This document shows positions 52,648 through 61,002 of a DNA stretch of 64,000 nucleotides, in pieces. Positions within the stretch are counted from its first letter, which is position 1, and every line of letters begins with the position of its first letter. The notes below the pieces were generated by a model that was not told the origin of the DNA, did no database searches, and saw only the letters and a program-made list of their open reading frames with translations. The position numbers and the translations under genes were made by a program. The stretch comes from RBG-16-57-11 sp964503145 (lineage in GTDB: Bacteria; Chloroflexota; Anaerolineae; Anaerolineales; UBA4823). The stretch lies in NCBI GenBank assembly GCA_964503145.1, contig CAZCYV010000006.1:1-64000 (forward strand), in the 5' to 3' direction.

Positions 52648-52890
52648 ATACGGATATTTGATATCCCGCAAGAACGCCGCAGAATATGCCTTATTTAGGA
52701 TATTATACGGCCTTATTGCCAGGTTACCCCTAACTGATCAACTGGAAATACACCACCGATAGCCCATCGGCCCACCATAAGAGCAGTCTCACTCTCTCGT
52801 CTTCTCTCCGGGCGCAAGACCTGCCGCATATTATACAACAACTGCCCCTGTCCTGCCTCTTCCACACGTCCAGGCCCTCCCCGCCGGCGC
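52648..52890 (-). repeat. 243-bp direct repeat, copy B, with - strand promoter-like boxes
   Basis: Second copy of the 46807-47049 element in the same orientation, offset 5841 bases, no indels. On the - strand it points towards the SDR gene, and its end is followed after five bases by GTTGGGC (complement of 52636-52642), an attI/attC-type 1R box. The TATAAT-like boxes and the GGATAT-N3-ATATCC palindrome are conserved. A short - strand reading frame is shared by both copies but has no recognisable product. Confidence 0.85.
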
Positions 52891-52969
52891 TTGGGCCGAG
52901 CATGCCCCGCTGTCCGCCGCGTTCGCCGGCCTGACAGAATTGCAAGGCGCGCCTCCAACCTTTGGGTGA

Positions 52970-52997
52970 TTGACTTTTCCCCTCCGGCTTATACAAT
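52970..52997 (+). promoter_or_regulatory. Promoter for the exported PQQ-like protein gene
   Basis: TTGACT at 52970-52975 and TACAAT at 52992-52997 with a 16-base spacer; predicted leader about 115 bases. Confidence 0.65.
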
Positions 52998-53121
52998 ACG
53001 CACAGGGATCGGTTGGCGCTTGCGGCGCAGGCCGCGCCCGTTCCGCCCCGCTCTTGCTGGTGGACGCCGATCGGCGGCGCCATCGAGTTGATTCGTCAGG
53101 TAGCGCATCAGGAGAACCGGC

Positions 53122-55149
53122 ATGCAGAACAGGAAATTTACCTTCTTATTGTTCACCCTTCTGATCGTCCTTCTCGTCGTTGCCTCCCCCTTACTTGTCT
53201 CCGGTCAATCGTTGGATTATCCCATCTACCTGCCCATCGTGATGAAGTCGTCGTCTGGCGCGGGCGGCTCGGCCGAGTGGACCCAACATGCGCACGACGC
53301 CCAGCGCACCAGCTACTACCCCGAAGCGGTCCCCACTCCCTGGCGCTGGAAGTGGGCCTGGAATGGCCCAAACGCCAGCGGCGCCATCTCCAACGGGAAA
53401 TTTCGCCTGCCGCGCAACAGCCAGCCGATCACGGGCGGCGGGCGGGTGTACATTGCTGCCGGCGCAAATGGCGTCTATGCCCTGAACGCTGCCAACGGCG
53501 CAGTCCTGTGGAACTTTCGCCCCCAGAATGCTCAGGCGAATTCCACGCCCGCCTACGACCCCGACACCCAAAGCCTGTTTGCCCTGTTCTCCAACGGCGT
53601 CCTCTACAAGTTGAACGCCTCCAATGGGCAGGTGCAGGGTCAGGTCGACGGAGGGGGGCAGAGCGACCTGCCCCTGCCTGCGGCGATTGCCGGCGAGCAG
53701 ATTTTCTTTGGCATCGGGAACAGCCTCTTCGCCATCGACAAACGCACCCTGCAAAGCGCCTGGCAATATAGCGCCGGCACCCAGGTGCACACCCCTCCCG
53801 CCTATTCCGCCAGCCGCAACCTGGTGATCGTCGCGACAAGCGACTTGTACATTCATGCCGTTCGCGCCAGCGATGGGATCCGCCAATGGCGGGTCAAGCC
53901 CACCGTCCTGCAGCCGGGCGATCCAGGTTCGTCGGGAGACAACAACCTGGCCGAAGTCAGCCGTGGCTGGCCGGTGATCGCCGATGACCAGGGGGTGGTG
54001 CTGATCCGCTATCGCCTGGATTGGCAAAGTCTGTGGGACTGGAACCCATCGCTGCTGTCCACCAATGCGCAGATGCGGGCGTTCCTGCAAAACAACCCTG
54101 CTCAGCAGTGCCTGTTTGCGCTCGACCTGGATGATGGCGCGACCGCCTTCATCCCCAATGTGGGCAACGGCGGCTTTGGCGATGGCGGCTACCTGCCGAT
54201 GGGGCCAATGCCGGTGATCAAGACCCTGGACGCAGGCCGCCAGATCGCCTATGTGGTGATGCGCGGTTATCCCTGCCTGGAAGGCGTCTATTGCGATAGC
54301 CGCGGCGACTCCCGCCTGGGGGAGATGATGCTGGACGACCAGACCGTAGCGGGCTATCTCGCCGGCTATGTGCGCTACATGGATAACACCTATTTCCCCA
54401 CCGACGAACAGGCCTTTCTCTCGATGGCCGGCGATCAGATCTTCGCCGCCCACTGGGAAGCGGGCATCGCCCATCGAATCGGCGACCGCTCGGCCTCGCG
54501 GGGGACGGGCAACAACCCCATCACCACCCTGGATCTGCCCCACATCGCCACGTCTCAGGATAATGACGTTTGCGGGACAGGCTTCCAACCGAGTCACTAC
54601 TGCGCCAGCGGCCTGAGCAACACCCGCGTCTGGCCGGCGGGCTTTTACATCTACTGGCAAAGGGGCGCCGTCTATGACCAATACTGGTCTGAGTACGCCC
54701 AGTGGGTGATCAGCAACGGGAATCTCTACTATGTCAGCACCGACGGCGCGCTGGTCGCCCTGGAGCCGGGGAGTCCGACCGCCGGTGCTGGTGCCTCCCT
54801 GCCAGCAGCCTCGCCGGTCATCCAGGATCCGGCGACCGCCTGGCAGCCGCCGGACCGGGTTCTCTCGCCCAAAGAAACCTGGGATTATGTCGGGCAGTGG
54901 GCAACGGTGGAAGGGCGCCTGGTGTATGTCTTCAACAACCGAAAGGCGGTCTATCTGACCTTTGACCATCCGCACCAGGGGCGCTTCATCGTTCGCATTC
55001 TGAGGGAGAATTGGCGGGTTTTCCCGCTGCCGCCGGAGGCGCTGTTCACCGCCGGGCAAACCATTCGGGCGCAGGGTTGGTTGGGCTGGTATCAAGGCGC
55101 GCCGGTGATGGAGATCGCCTCCCCCGAACAGATAGAGATTATAAATTGA
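53122..55149 (+). CDS. Exported PQQ-type beta-propeller protein
   Basis: 675 residues. A signal peptide (FTFLLFTLLIVLLVVASPLL) is followed by YPIYLPIVMKS near 37, the motif shared with three other exported proteins here. The region from about 100 to 260 holds PQQ-like blades: VYIAAGANGVYALNAANG, LYKLNASNGQV, SLFAIDKRTLQSAWQY and LYIHAVRASDGIRQW. The middle (300-520) has Cys pairs and Asp/Gly loops, and the C-terminal 100 residues (YVGQWATVEGRLVYVFNNRK) look like an OB-type or similar small beta domain. Probably a surface binding protein; no enzymatic residues assigned. It precedes the CBM9/DNRLRE-like gene by ten bases, so the two are cotranscribed. Confidence 0.85.
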   Translation: MQNRKFTFLLFTLLIVLLVVASPLLVSGQSLDYPIYLPIVMKSSSGAGGSAEWTQHAHDAQRTSYYPEAVPTPWRWKWAWNGPNASGAISNGKFRLPRNSQPITGGGRVYIAAGANGVYALNAANGAVLWNFRPQNAQANSTPAYDPDTQSLFALFSNGVLYKLNASNGQVQGQVDGGGQSDLPLPAAIAGEQIFFGIGNSLFAIDKRTLQSAWQYSAGTQVHTPPAYSASRNLVIVATSDLYIHAVRASDGIRQWRVKPTVLQPGDPGSSGDNNLAEVSRGWPVIADDQGVVLIRYRLDWQSLWDWNPSLLSTNAQMRAFLQNNPAQQCLFALDLDDGATAFIPNVGNGGFGDGGYLPMGPMPVIKTLDAGRQIAYVVMRGYPCLEGVYCDSRGDSRLGEMMLDDQTVAGYLAGYVRYMDNTYFPTDEQAFLSMAGDQIFAAHWEAGIAHRIGDRSASRGTGNNPITTLDLPHIATSQDNDVCGTGFQPSHYCASGLSNTRVWPAGFYIYWQRGAVYDQYWSEYAQWVISNGNLYYVSTDGALVALEPGSPTAGAGASLPAASPVIQDPATAWQPPDRVLSPKETWDYVGQWATVEGRLVYVFNNRKAVYLTFDHPHQGRFIVRILRENWRVFPLPPEALFTAGQTIRAQGWLGWYQGAPVMEIASPEQIEIIN

Positions 55150-55159
55150 GGAGTATCCG

Positions 55160-56620
55160 ATGTCCTGCCAAAAACCGATGACCTTTATCAGGCGTTTGTT
55201 GCTTGGGGGAGGCGCGCTGTTGCTCGTTTCGCTGCTGATCGCCGCCTCCGCCCATGCGCCTGGCCGGCAAGATTCCCCACAGACCCCGGCGACGGTGTAT
55301 CTGCCCCTCGTTTTCAAGAATGCTCCCGAAGACCTGCTGCCGCGCATCAACGCCCCCTACTTCAGCGGAAACATCCCCTTCAGCCAGACGGCAATCGCCT
55401 GGTTCGGGCGGCTCTCCCCGGATAGCAACTACGCCGACATCCGCGTCGGGTATAACCCCAGCGGCCTGTATGTCTATCTGGCGATATTCGACCGCCATCT
55501 GTGGTACGACCCGGCTTCTGCCCCCGATCCATCCGACTTGACGCGTTGGGACGCGGTCACGCTGCTGCTGGACACCGGCGGCTCTTCCGCTCTGAGCGCC
55601 TCTTCGTGGCGCTTTGTGGCGCAATTGTTCGGGGAACCAAGTGCGCAGCGGCGCGCCGTCTATCGCGGCGGGTCTGGCGCCTGGCAGCTCGTTTCTACGC
55701 CCTTCAGCGCCGTGCCCGGCTGGCGCGGCGTCGCTTTGAACGACAATTCGCAGAGCGACCGCGGCTGGGCGATGGGCTTCACCATCCCCTTCAGCAGCCT
55801 GGGCCTTGCCTCTGCGCCTGCATTTGGCGAGACCTGGCGGATGGCGGTCATCCTGCACGACCGGGATAGCGCAGCCGGCCCCGCCTTCGGCGACCAGTCC
55901 TGGCCTCCCGCCGTTGTGGCCGCCAATCCGGGCACTTGGGGGCTGCTGAAATTTGGCCTGCCGGCTTATGCCACCCCGGTGCAACCCAGCGGCCAGACGA
56001 CCATCTTCCGCCCGACGCAAAATTCCCCGGCCGTCCCCGATGCCGATGTGGGCGGCGCAACCGCCAATCAGTGTCCGGGCGATGAATACCACATCTGGAA
56101 CGAGTGGGCGAACCGCAACTACGGCGCGTCGCCCGACTTCAACATCCAAAACCAGTCCGACGTGGCCGACTGGCCGTGCTTCGCCAAATACTACCTGACC
56201 TTCCCGCTGGAGGCGATCCCGCCGAACAAGGTGATCGTTTCGGCCACCCTGACCCTGCACCAGTTTGGCAACGCCGGCGGCTCGCAGGCCCAACGCTCCT
56301 GGATCCAGGTGTTGACCACCCTGGGCGACTGGCAAGAGCACAGCATTACCTGGAACAACGCCCCGCTGGCTTATGAGAACATCGCTGGAAGCTGGGTGGA
56401 CCCGATCAGCGGGCCGGTGCAATGGCCGGGGGTGGCGCGCACCTGGGATGTCGCCTACGCCGTGGTCAAGGCCTACGCCGCCGGGCAGCCCTTGCGGCTG
56501 ATCCTGTATGAGGCCGATTCCGCCTACCACAGCGGCAAATACTTCGTCTCCTCCGACACCGGCGACTGGAACGTCGCCGGCCGCCCCCGCCTGGAGGTTC
56601 GCTGGGGAGAGCTGCCTTGA
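55160..56620 (+). CDS. Exported carbohydrate-binding-like protein with DNRLRE-type domain (paralogue of 12289)
   Basis: 486 residues. Signal peptide (LLLGGGALLLVSLLIAASAHA), then TVYLPLVFKN near 45. It aligns over its full length with the 12289 product: ADIRVGYNPSGLYVYLAIFD, LTRWDAVTLLLD, FTIPFSSLGLA, WRMAVILHDRDS, FAKYYLTFPL, SATLTLHQFGNAGG and SITWNNAPLAYEN with WDVAYAVVKAYAAG. The predicted folds are an N-terminal CBM9/DOMON-like beta-sandwich and a C-terminal DNRLRE domain, both typical of surface glycan-associated proteins. Function beyond binding is unknown. Confidence 0.87.
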   Translation: MSCQKPMTFIRRLLLGGGALLLVSLLIAASAHAPGRQDSPQTPATVYLPLVFKNAPEDLLPRINAPYFSGNIPFSQTAIAWFGRLSPDSNYADIRVGYNPSGLYVYLAIFDRHLWYDPASAPDPSDLTRWDAVTLLLDTGGSSALSASSWRFVAQLFGEPSAQRRAVYRGGSGAWQLVSTPFSAVPGWRGVALNDNSQSDRGWAMGFTIPFSSLGLASAPAFGETWRMAVILHDRDSAAGPAFGDQSWPPAVVAANPGTWGLLKFGLPAYATPVQPSGQTTIFRPTQNSPAVPDADVGGATANQCPGDEYHIWNEWANRNYGASPDFNIQNQSDVADWPCFAKYYLTFPLEAIPPNKVIVSATLTLHQFGNAGGSQAQRSWIQVLTTLGDWQEHSITWNNAPLAYENIAGSWVDPISGPVQWPGVARTWDVAYAVVKAYAAGQPLRLILYEADSAYHSGKYFVSSDTGDWNVAGRPRLEVRWGELP

Positions 56621-56635
56621 TACAGACGCTTTAAA

Positions 56636-56703
56636 TTGACAAGAACAAATGTTCTATGTATAATGACTGCACGGGCACGGAGTTTGTTCCTGCAGGAACG
56701 TTC
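56636..56703 (+). promoter_or_regulatory. Consensus promoter with LexA/DinR-like operator in its spacer
   Basis: TTGACA (56636-56641) and TATAAT (56659-56664) are 17 bases apart. The spacer contains AGAACAAATGTTCT, a palindrome with the GAAC-N4-GTTC core of Gram-positive-type SOS boxes. Downstream, GTTCCTGCAGGAAC (56686-56699) is a perfect 14-bp palindrome overlapping GAACGTTC (56696-56703). Repression by a LexA-like protein is a reasonable inference. Confidence 0.75.
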
Positions 56704-56749
56704 TCCGTCTCCGCAGTGCCATTTGTGAGAGTCTGTTCAGGAGGTGGGC

Positions 56750-57202
56750 ATGGCGTGGAGACGCTTTTGGGGCCGGCTGTGGCGCCGTCGGGCGGCGCAG
56801 CCCGCCGCGCCGGGCGACGAGGAAGCGCTGGACCCGCTGCGCAAGCTGGCGCAGGAGCAGGGGCGCTCATTGGACGAGGCGACTTATGAATTGCAGGCGC
56901 ACGGCCTGGCGCGGGAAGCGCCAACCTCCCGCCCCAGGCGCTGCTGGCCCCGCCTTTCGCCCCGCGAACAGGACGTGGCCGCGCTGATCTACGCCGGCTA
57001 CAACAACCCGCAGATCGCCCATCAACTCGGCGTCGGCCTGGAGACGGTGCGCACCCACGTGCAACGCATCCTGCGCAAGTTCGACATGCACAGCAAAGCC
57101 GAGCTGCGCGCCGCCCTGCAACAGGAGGGCGCCGAGGGGCGCATCCAGCAACGCCTGGAAGAACTGCTCAGCGCTCCTCCAGCCCAAGATGCGAAAGGAT
57201 GA
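56750..57202 (+). CDS. Small LuxR-type HTH regulator
   Basis: 150 residues from ATG 56750 (AGGAGG five bases upstream; GTG 56744 overlaps that site). The C-terminal half is a GerE/LuxR helix-turn-helix: LSPREQDVAALIYAGYNNPQIAHQLG, then VRTHVQRILRKFDMHSKAEL at about 70-118. The N-terminal 65 residues are basic then helical (LAQEQGRSLDEATYELQ) and contain no receiver or ATPase domain. With a consensus promoter carrying an SOS-like operator, it may be a stress-induced regulator. Its 3' end overlaps a small convergent gene by 35 bases. Confidence 0.85.
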   Translation: MAWRRFWGRLWRRRAAQPAAPGDEEALDPLRKLAQEQGRSLDEATYELQAHGLAREAPTSRPRRCWPRLSPREQDVAALIYAGYNNPQIAHQLGVGLETVRTHVQRILRKFDMHSKAELRAALQQEGAEGRIQQRLEELLSAPPAQDAKG

Positions 57203-57407
57203 TCTCCAGCGGCCAGTGGCGGTGCTCGTCGAAGGCGCGCCGGGCGTCGGCCAGGGCGCGCTGCTTCTCCTCTCTGTGCAGCGTCAGCAGCCCGCCCACG
57301 CGGATGACGCTCAATTCCTCGGCAATGCCGCGCACGCTGCCATCGCTGGCCTGCTGCGCCCGCTGGACGTATTCTCTCAAGTAGCGCAGGTAGAGGCTGT
57401 GATCCAT
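57168..57407 (-). CDS. Small hypothetical protein, convergent with the LuxR gene
   Basis: 79 residues from the ATG at 57407: MDHSLYLRYLREYVQRAQQ, then AEELSVIRVGGLLTLHREEK and a C-terminal helix ending SHLGLEER. Charged, helical and without cysteine; no family recognised. No good ribosome site. The overlap with the LuxR gene end and the lack of any database-like motif keep confidence moderate. It could be a spurious reading frame. Confidence 0.4.
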   Translation of the reverse strand: MDHSLYLRYLREYVQRAQQASDGSVRGIAEELSVIRVGGLLTLHREEKQRALADARRAFDEHRHWPLEIILSHLGLEER

Positions 57408-57558
57408 CGCCGTCAAGTATAACAAAAAATCCCCCGGCCTTCGATTTCCCCGGGGCAAAAAACCATACAAAAGACGTATAGCCAGGCGCCTGGTTTACGG
57501 GTACAATCGGCGTCATCGAAGGTATCCTATTCCCGAATCGACCCTCCAGGAGGAACTT

Positions 57559-57780
57559 ATGATCGTCAAAACCAATCTCCGCGCCGGGCAGGACCTGTCC
57601 GCAATCGACCCCAACCAGGCGCTGGCGCTGGGCACCAGCCTGTTCCAGACCTACGCTGGTCAGGTGGACCAGCAGGCGTTGATGGACCTGGCCGGCCAGG
57701 TGGATCAGCAACAGCTCATGGGCCTGGCGCAGTCCTTCGCCGCCAATCCGTCTGCGGCGCTTTCGATGTTCACCCCGTAA
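57559..57780 (+). CDS. Small protein with N-terminal KTNLRAGQ motif
   Basis: 73 residues with an AGGAGG ribosome site seven bases upstream. The N-terminus MIVKTNLRAGQDL is echoed in the next gene (MRVRTALRAGQAL). The middle holds an internal duplication (GQVDQQALMDLA / GQVDQQQLMGLA). No signal peptide, no cysteine, no transmembrane segment. A leader-plus-core arrangement as in ribosomal peptide precursors is conceivable but no modifying enzyme is adjacent. The preceding 150 bases hold no confident promoter. Confidence 0.6.
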   Translation: MIVKTNLRAGQDLSAIDPNQALALGTSLFQTYAGQVDQQALMDLAGQVDQQQLMGLAQSFAANPSAALSMFTP

Positions 57781-57802
57781 GCTTCGAAGATTCGACCCAG
57801 AG

Positions 57803-58063
57803 ATGAGAGTGCGCACCGCGCTGCGCGCCGGGCAGGCCCTGGCGCTGGATCCGCAGCAGCTCGCCGAATGGGCGCAGGCGCAGATGCGCGCCCCGGCCGC
57901 TGCGCCAACCCTGGCTTCCGCTGCCTCCCTGGCGCAGCTCGCCCAGGGGCCGCTGGATGCCCAGGCGCTCTCCGCTGCGCTGCAGAGCGCCGCCGGCCCG
58001 CTGCACCCCGGGCAGTTCTTCTCGCTGATGGGTCAGGCGCAGGGCTACCTGCGGCCTGCCTGA
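57803..58063 (+). CDS. Small Ala/Gln-rich protein, relative of the 57559 product
   Basis: 86 residues, 22 bases after the previous stop and followed by a strong terminator. It begins MRVRTALRAGQALAL like its neighbour and continues with helical Ala/Gln/Leu-rich segments (LAEWAQAQMRAP, LSAALQSAAGPL) and a Gly-containing end. The ribosome site is weak, so translational coupling to the first gene is likely. No family recognised. Confidence 0.55.
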   Translation: MRVRTALRAGQALALDPQQLAEWAQAQMRAPAAAPTLASAASLAQLAQGPLDAQALSAALQSAAGPLHPGQFFSLMGQAQGYLRPA

Positions 58064-58082
58064 CCCCATCCATCAATAACGC

Positions 58083-58116
58083 AAAAATCCCCACGCCGGC
58101 CGGTGTGGGGATTTTT
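58083..58116. terminator. Bidirectional rho-independent terminator
   Basis: AAAAATCCCCAC and its perfect complement GTGGGGATTTTT (12 bp) around a 10-base GC-rich loop. A- and T-runs on both sides serve the small-protein operon from the left and the exported-protein gene from the right. Confidence 0.92.
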
Positions 58117-58129
58117 CTATCGCTCAGGT

Positions 58130-59482
58130 TCAGGGGAGGTAATACGCGGCGCTGAAGCGATAGTAGAAGAGTTGCGCGCTTCCCGGCGCGCCCTGCACCC
58201 AGGAGACATCCCCATCCGGCCGGGTGCGGAACGAGTCATCCCGGTTTCCCCATCCCACGCCCGCCGAAGCGACTTCTTGTGGCCCGGCCAGGAAGCTCCC
58301 TGCCCCGTCGATCACCCCCAACCAGTAAGCGCCATCGTTGGTCGTGCGCCAGCCCACCAGGTAGCGGTCCGACGCCAGGCTGCTCCCCAGGCGCGCCAGG
58401 ACCGGGTCGCGCTCATATTCCCCGTTGGTGCTGGTCAGCCAGACGTAGTTGCTGGCAAACGATCCCTGGATGGTCGCCAGGCCGATGCCGCGCCCGACGA
58501 TCCCCGGCCGGTTCAACGCGTTGAACGCCAGCTTCCAGGCGTTGCTCGCCAGCGCCATCTGCCCAAGCTGAGCGGAAACCAGCCCGCCGCAGTTCCCATC
58601 GCTGGCGTACACCACGTGGTTGTCGTTGATCAGGATGCCCTTGCTGGCGTAGCAATCGCTGACGCACACCGGTGCAAAGCTCCCCAGGTTGGGGTGGAAG
58701 CTGACCAGTTCGGCCATCGAATGGGAGCAGCCCCACTCCCAGCCGCCGCTTTGAATCGCCCCATCGCTGTTCACATAGCTGAGCTGGTCGCCCTCGTGCC
58801 CCGCGGGCCAGCCAGAATCGCCGTGCACGGCGAAATATGCGGCATACAGCCCGTTGCCGTAGGCCAGCCGGCTGTCGCCAATAGCCGGGTTGAAGCTGGT
58901 CAGGCTGCCGTCGATGTTGGTCTTCCAGACCTCGCTGCCGTCCGAGTTGCGTTTGGAGAGCCACATGATCCTGGCGGCGGCATCCCAAAGCAGCACCGCA
59001 AAGCGCAGGTCGTCGTGAACCACCAGGCCGCGCAGCGAGAGCGCGGGGAAGTTGTAGGTCTGCTCCAGCGCGCCGGAGGTCCCCAACCAGCTTACATGCC
59101 CATCGCCGTTGGCGTCGGTCCAGCCCACCAGGGTGCGCCCATCCGCCAGCGGTTCATGATAGAGGCGGGGCGTGATGCTGCACCAGCTCCAGGTGCACCA
59201 ACTGGATTGCATCCCGCCCAGCGCTTGCGGCAGGGTCACCGTCACCCTGGTCACCAGGTCCTTCGGGCCAGGCGGCCAGTTCTTCAGCACAAGGGGCAGG
59301 TAGAGCCGATGGTCCGCAAGCATTGGCTCGGCCGAGGCAGGAGCGAGGGTCGGTGTCGCCTGCAGATCTTGCGCCGGGGCGCGCATGGCGCTGCGGCCAA
59401 GCAGCGCCGATAGGATGCACAGGAGAATGGCCGCCCGCAGAATGCGCCCCGGCCAATCGCTGCGCCAGTTTTGTCGCCGCAT
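58130..59482 (-). CDS. Exported propeller-like protein with YLPLV motif
   Basis: 450 residues from the ATG at 59482, supported by AGGAGG; an upstream in-frame extension lacks a ribosome site. A signal peptide (ILRAAILLCILSALLGRS) is followed by a Thr/Pro/Ala-rich stretch and HRLYLPLVLKN near 60. The rest is beta-rich with repeated short blade-like strands (RTLVGWTDANGDGHVSWLG, LTSFNPAIGDSRLAYGNG, YASDGNCGGLVSAQLG, RYLVGWRTTNDGAYWLG) and several cysteines. No catalytic motif; presumably a surface protein. It ends at the bidirectional terminator. Confidence 0.8.
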   Translation of the reverse strand: MRRQNWRSDWPGRILRAAILLCILSALLGRSAMRAPAQDLQATPTLAPASAEPMLADHRLYLPLVLKNWPPGPKDLVTRVTVTLPQALGGMQSSWCTWSWCSITPRLYHEPLADGRTLVGWTDANGDGHVSWLGTSGALEQTYNFPALSLRGLVVHDDLRFAVLLWDAAARIMWLSKRNSDGSEVWKTNIDGSLTSFNPAIGDSRLAYGNGLYAAYFAVHGDSGWPAGHEGDQLSYVNSDGAIQSGGWEWGCSHSMAELVSFHPNLGSFAPVCVSDCYASKGILINDNHVVYASDGNCGGLVSAQLGQMALASNAWKLAFNALNRPGIVGRGIGLATIQGSFASNYVWLTSTNGEYERDPVLARLGSSLASDRYLVGWRTTNDGAYWLGVIDGAGSFLAGPQEVASAGVGWGNRDDSFRTRPDGDVSWVQGAPGSAQLFYYRFSAAYYLP

Positions 59483-59508
59483 CTCGCCTCCTGGTTTGTC
59501 TGCTCGCG

Positions 59509-61002
59509 TCAGTCCTGATCGGTTCTCTGGGGCTGGTCGATCGCGTACACGCGCGCCAGCAGGCGCGGTCGGCCGCCCAGCTCCACCTGGCTCAGGGTCG
59601 TTTCGGCCCAAAAGCGCTCGCCGCTTTTCCGGCGCATCAGCCACGCGAAGCGCTGCGGCTCGCCCTGCGCCGCCTCTGCCAGCTTCTGAGCGATGAACTG
59701 CTCCGCCTGCGGCCCCTCTTCCGCCCCCAGGTGGGACAGGCTCAGGCGTAGCAGGTCGCCATACGAATGCCCAAACAGCTCCAGCGCCCGCTGGTTGGCG
59801 TCCAGGACCTCCCCGCCAGACGCCTCCAGGATGAACATGGCATGGCTGGAGGCGTTGAAGATCTGCTGGTAGTTGCGCTCGCTTTGCAGCAGGGCGGCGC
59901 GGGTCTGCTGATAATCGGTCACGTCGCGCATCACGCTGCCGATGCGGTAGCCCTGTTCGGTGGGGATGGCGAACTCGATGGACTGCATGGTGCGCTGCAC
60001 GCCGTCGCGGCGCTGGATGGTGGTTTCGCTCAATCGCCCCAGCCAGGGGGCTTCTCCGCTGCGCAGCGCCTGCTGGATCGCCTCCCGCACGACTTCAATG
60101 GAGGTCTGGGCGCGCTGTTCGGGCGTCGCCAGCTCGGCTTGCACCTCCCAGATGGGGCGGTTCAACACCTCCTGGCGCCGCATGCCGGTGATGCGTTCGG
60201 CGCTGGCGTTCCATTCGATGATCCGGCCGCTTTCGTCGGTCAGGATGATCAGATCGTTGGAGCGATCGATGACCCCGCGCAGCTTCTGCTCGCTCTCGCG
60301 CAGCGCCCGCTCCGCCCGCAGGCGCTCGGAGATGTCTTCGAAGGTCATCACCACGCCCAGCAGCTCGTCATTCGGCCCGCTGAGCGGCGCGGCGTTGACC
60401 GACAGGTGTGCCTGCTGCCCATCCGGCCGCCGTGTGGAGCAGTACGCGTCGTAGATCGGCTGGCGCGTCTCCATCACCTGGCGATAGGGCAGCTTGTGCG
60501 CAGAGACCAGGCTGCCGTCGGGGCCGAGCATGCCCCATTCCAGCGGATCGCACTGCTTGCCCAGCAGCTCATCGGCGTTCCGGCCCAACACCGCCTGCGC
60601 CCGGCGGTTGACGAAGGTGATCCTGCCATCCGGGCTGAGCAGCATGATCCCTGCCGGGCTGGTCTGGGCGATGCCCTCCACCAGGTCGCGCTCGCGGCGC
60701 AGCCGCTCGGCGGCGGCCTTCAACTCCCCTTCGCTGCGCAGGCGCAGCAGTTCGTACACCGCCAGCCCAAACAGGATGGGGATCAGCAGTTGGGTGTAAT
60801 CTTCGAATGCGTCGAACGCTGCGCTGACCCCCGACCACTCCAGCAGGTTGCTCAGGCTGTTGAACAGCGTCAGCGCCAGCAGCCCGGCCAGCGCCCCGCG
60901 CAGCACGCCGGAAGGGAGCTGCCTTCTGCCGCGCAGCAGGAACGCCAGCCCGATCAGCGCGGCGCTCAGCGCCAGCAGATCCACCAGGGCGACTGCGTTC
61001 AT
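59509..61002 (-). CDS. Membrane-anchored triple-PAS sensory protein without output domain
   Basis: 497 residues. Two to three N-terminal transmembrane helices (VALVDLLALSAALIGLAFLL, LIPILFGLAVYELL) and a short coiled coil (AAAERLRRERDLVEG) lead into three PAS/PAC units: about 115-235 (AGIMLLSPDGRITFVNRRAQ), 240-365 (DLIILTDESGRIIEWNASAE) and 375-490 (HAMFILEASGGEVLDANQRA). The chain ends after the third PAC (FWAETTLSQVELGG) with no histidine kinase, GGDEF or HTH domain. It overlaps the upstream 93-residue membrane protein gene by four bases (ATGA), so the two likely form a unit. Confidence 0.87.
   Translation of the reverse strand: MNAVALVDLLALSAALIGLAFLLRGRRQLPSGVLRGALAGLLALTLFNSLSNLLEWSGVSAAFDAFEDYTQLLIPILFGLAVYELLRLRSEGELKAAAERLRRERDLVEGIAQTSPAGIMLLSPDGRITFVNRRAQAVLGRNADELLGKQCDPLEWGMLGPDGSLVSAHKLPYRQVMETRQPIYDAYCSTRRPDGQQAHLSVNAAPLSGPNDELLGVVMTFEDISERLRAERALRESEQKLRGVIDRSNDLIILTDESGRIIEWNASAERITGMRRQEVLNRPIWEVQAELATPEQRAQTSIEVVREAIQQALRSGEAPWLGRLSETTIQRRDGVQRTMQSIEFAIPTEQGYRIGSVMRDVTDYQQTRAALLQSERNYQQIFNASSHAMFILEASGGEVLDANQRALELFGHSYGDLLRLSLSHLGAEEGPQAEQFIAQKLAEAAQGEPQRFAWLMRRKSGERFWAETTLSQVELGGRPRLLARVYAIDQPQRTDQD

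Noticed and set aside
56656..56889. 77-codon frame starting inside the TATAAT region
   Set aside because: Its ATG is upstream of the predicted transcription start, and it reads through the LuxR gene in another frame with low-complexity sequence.
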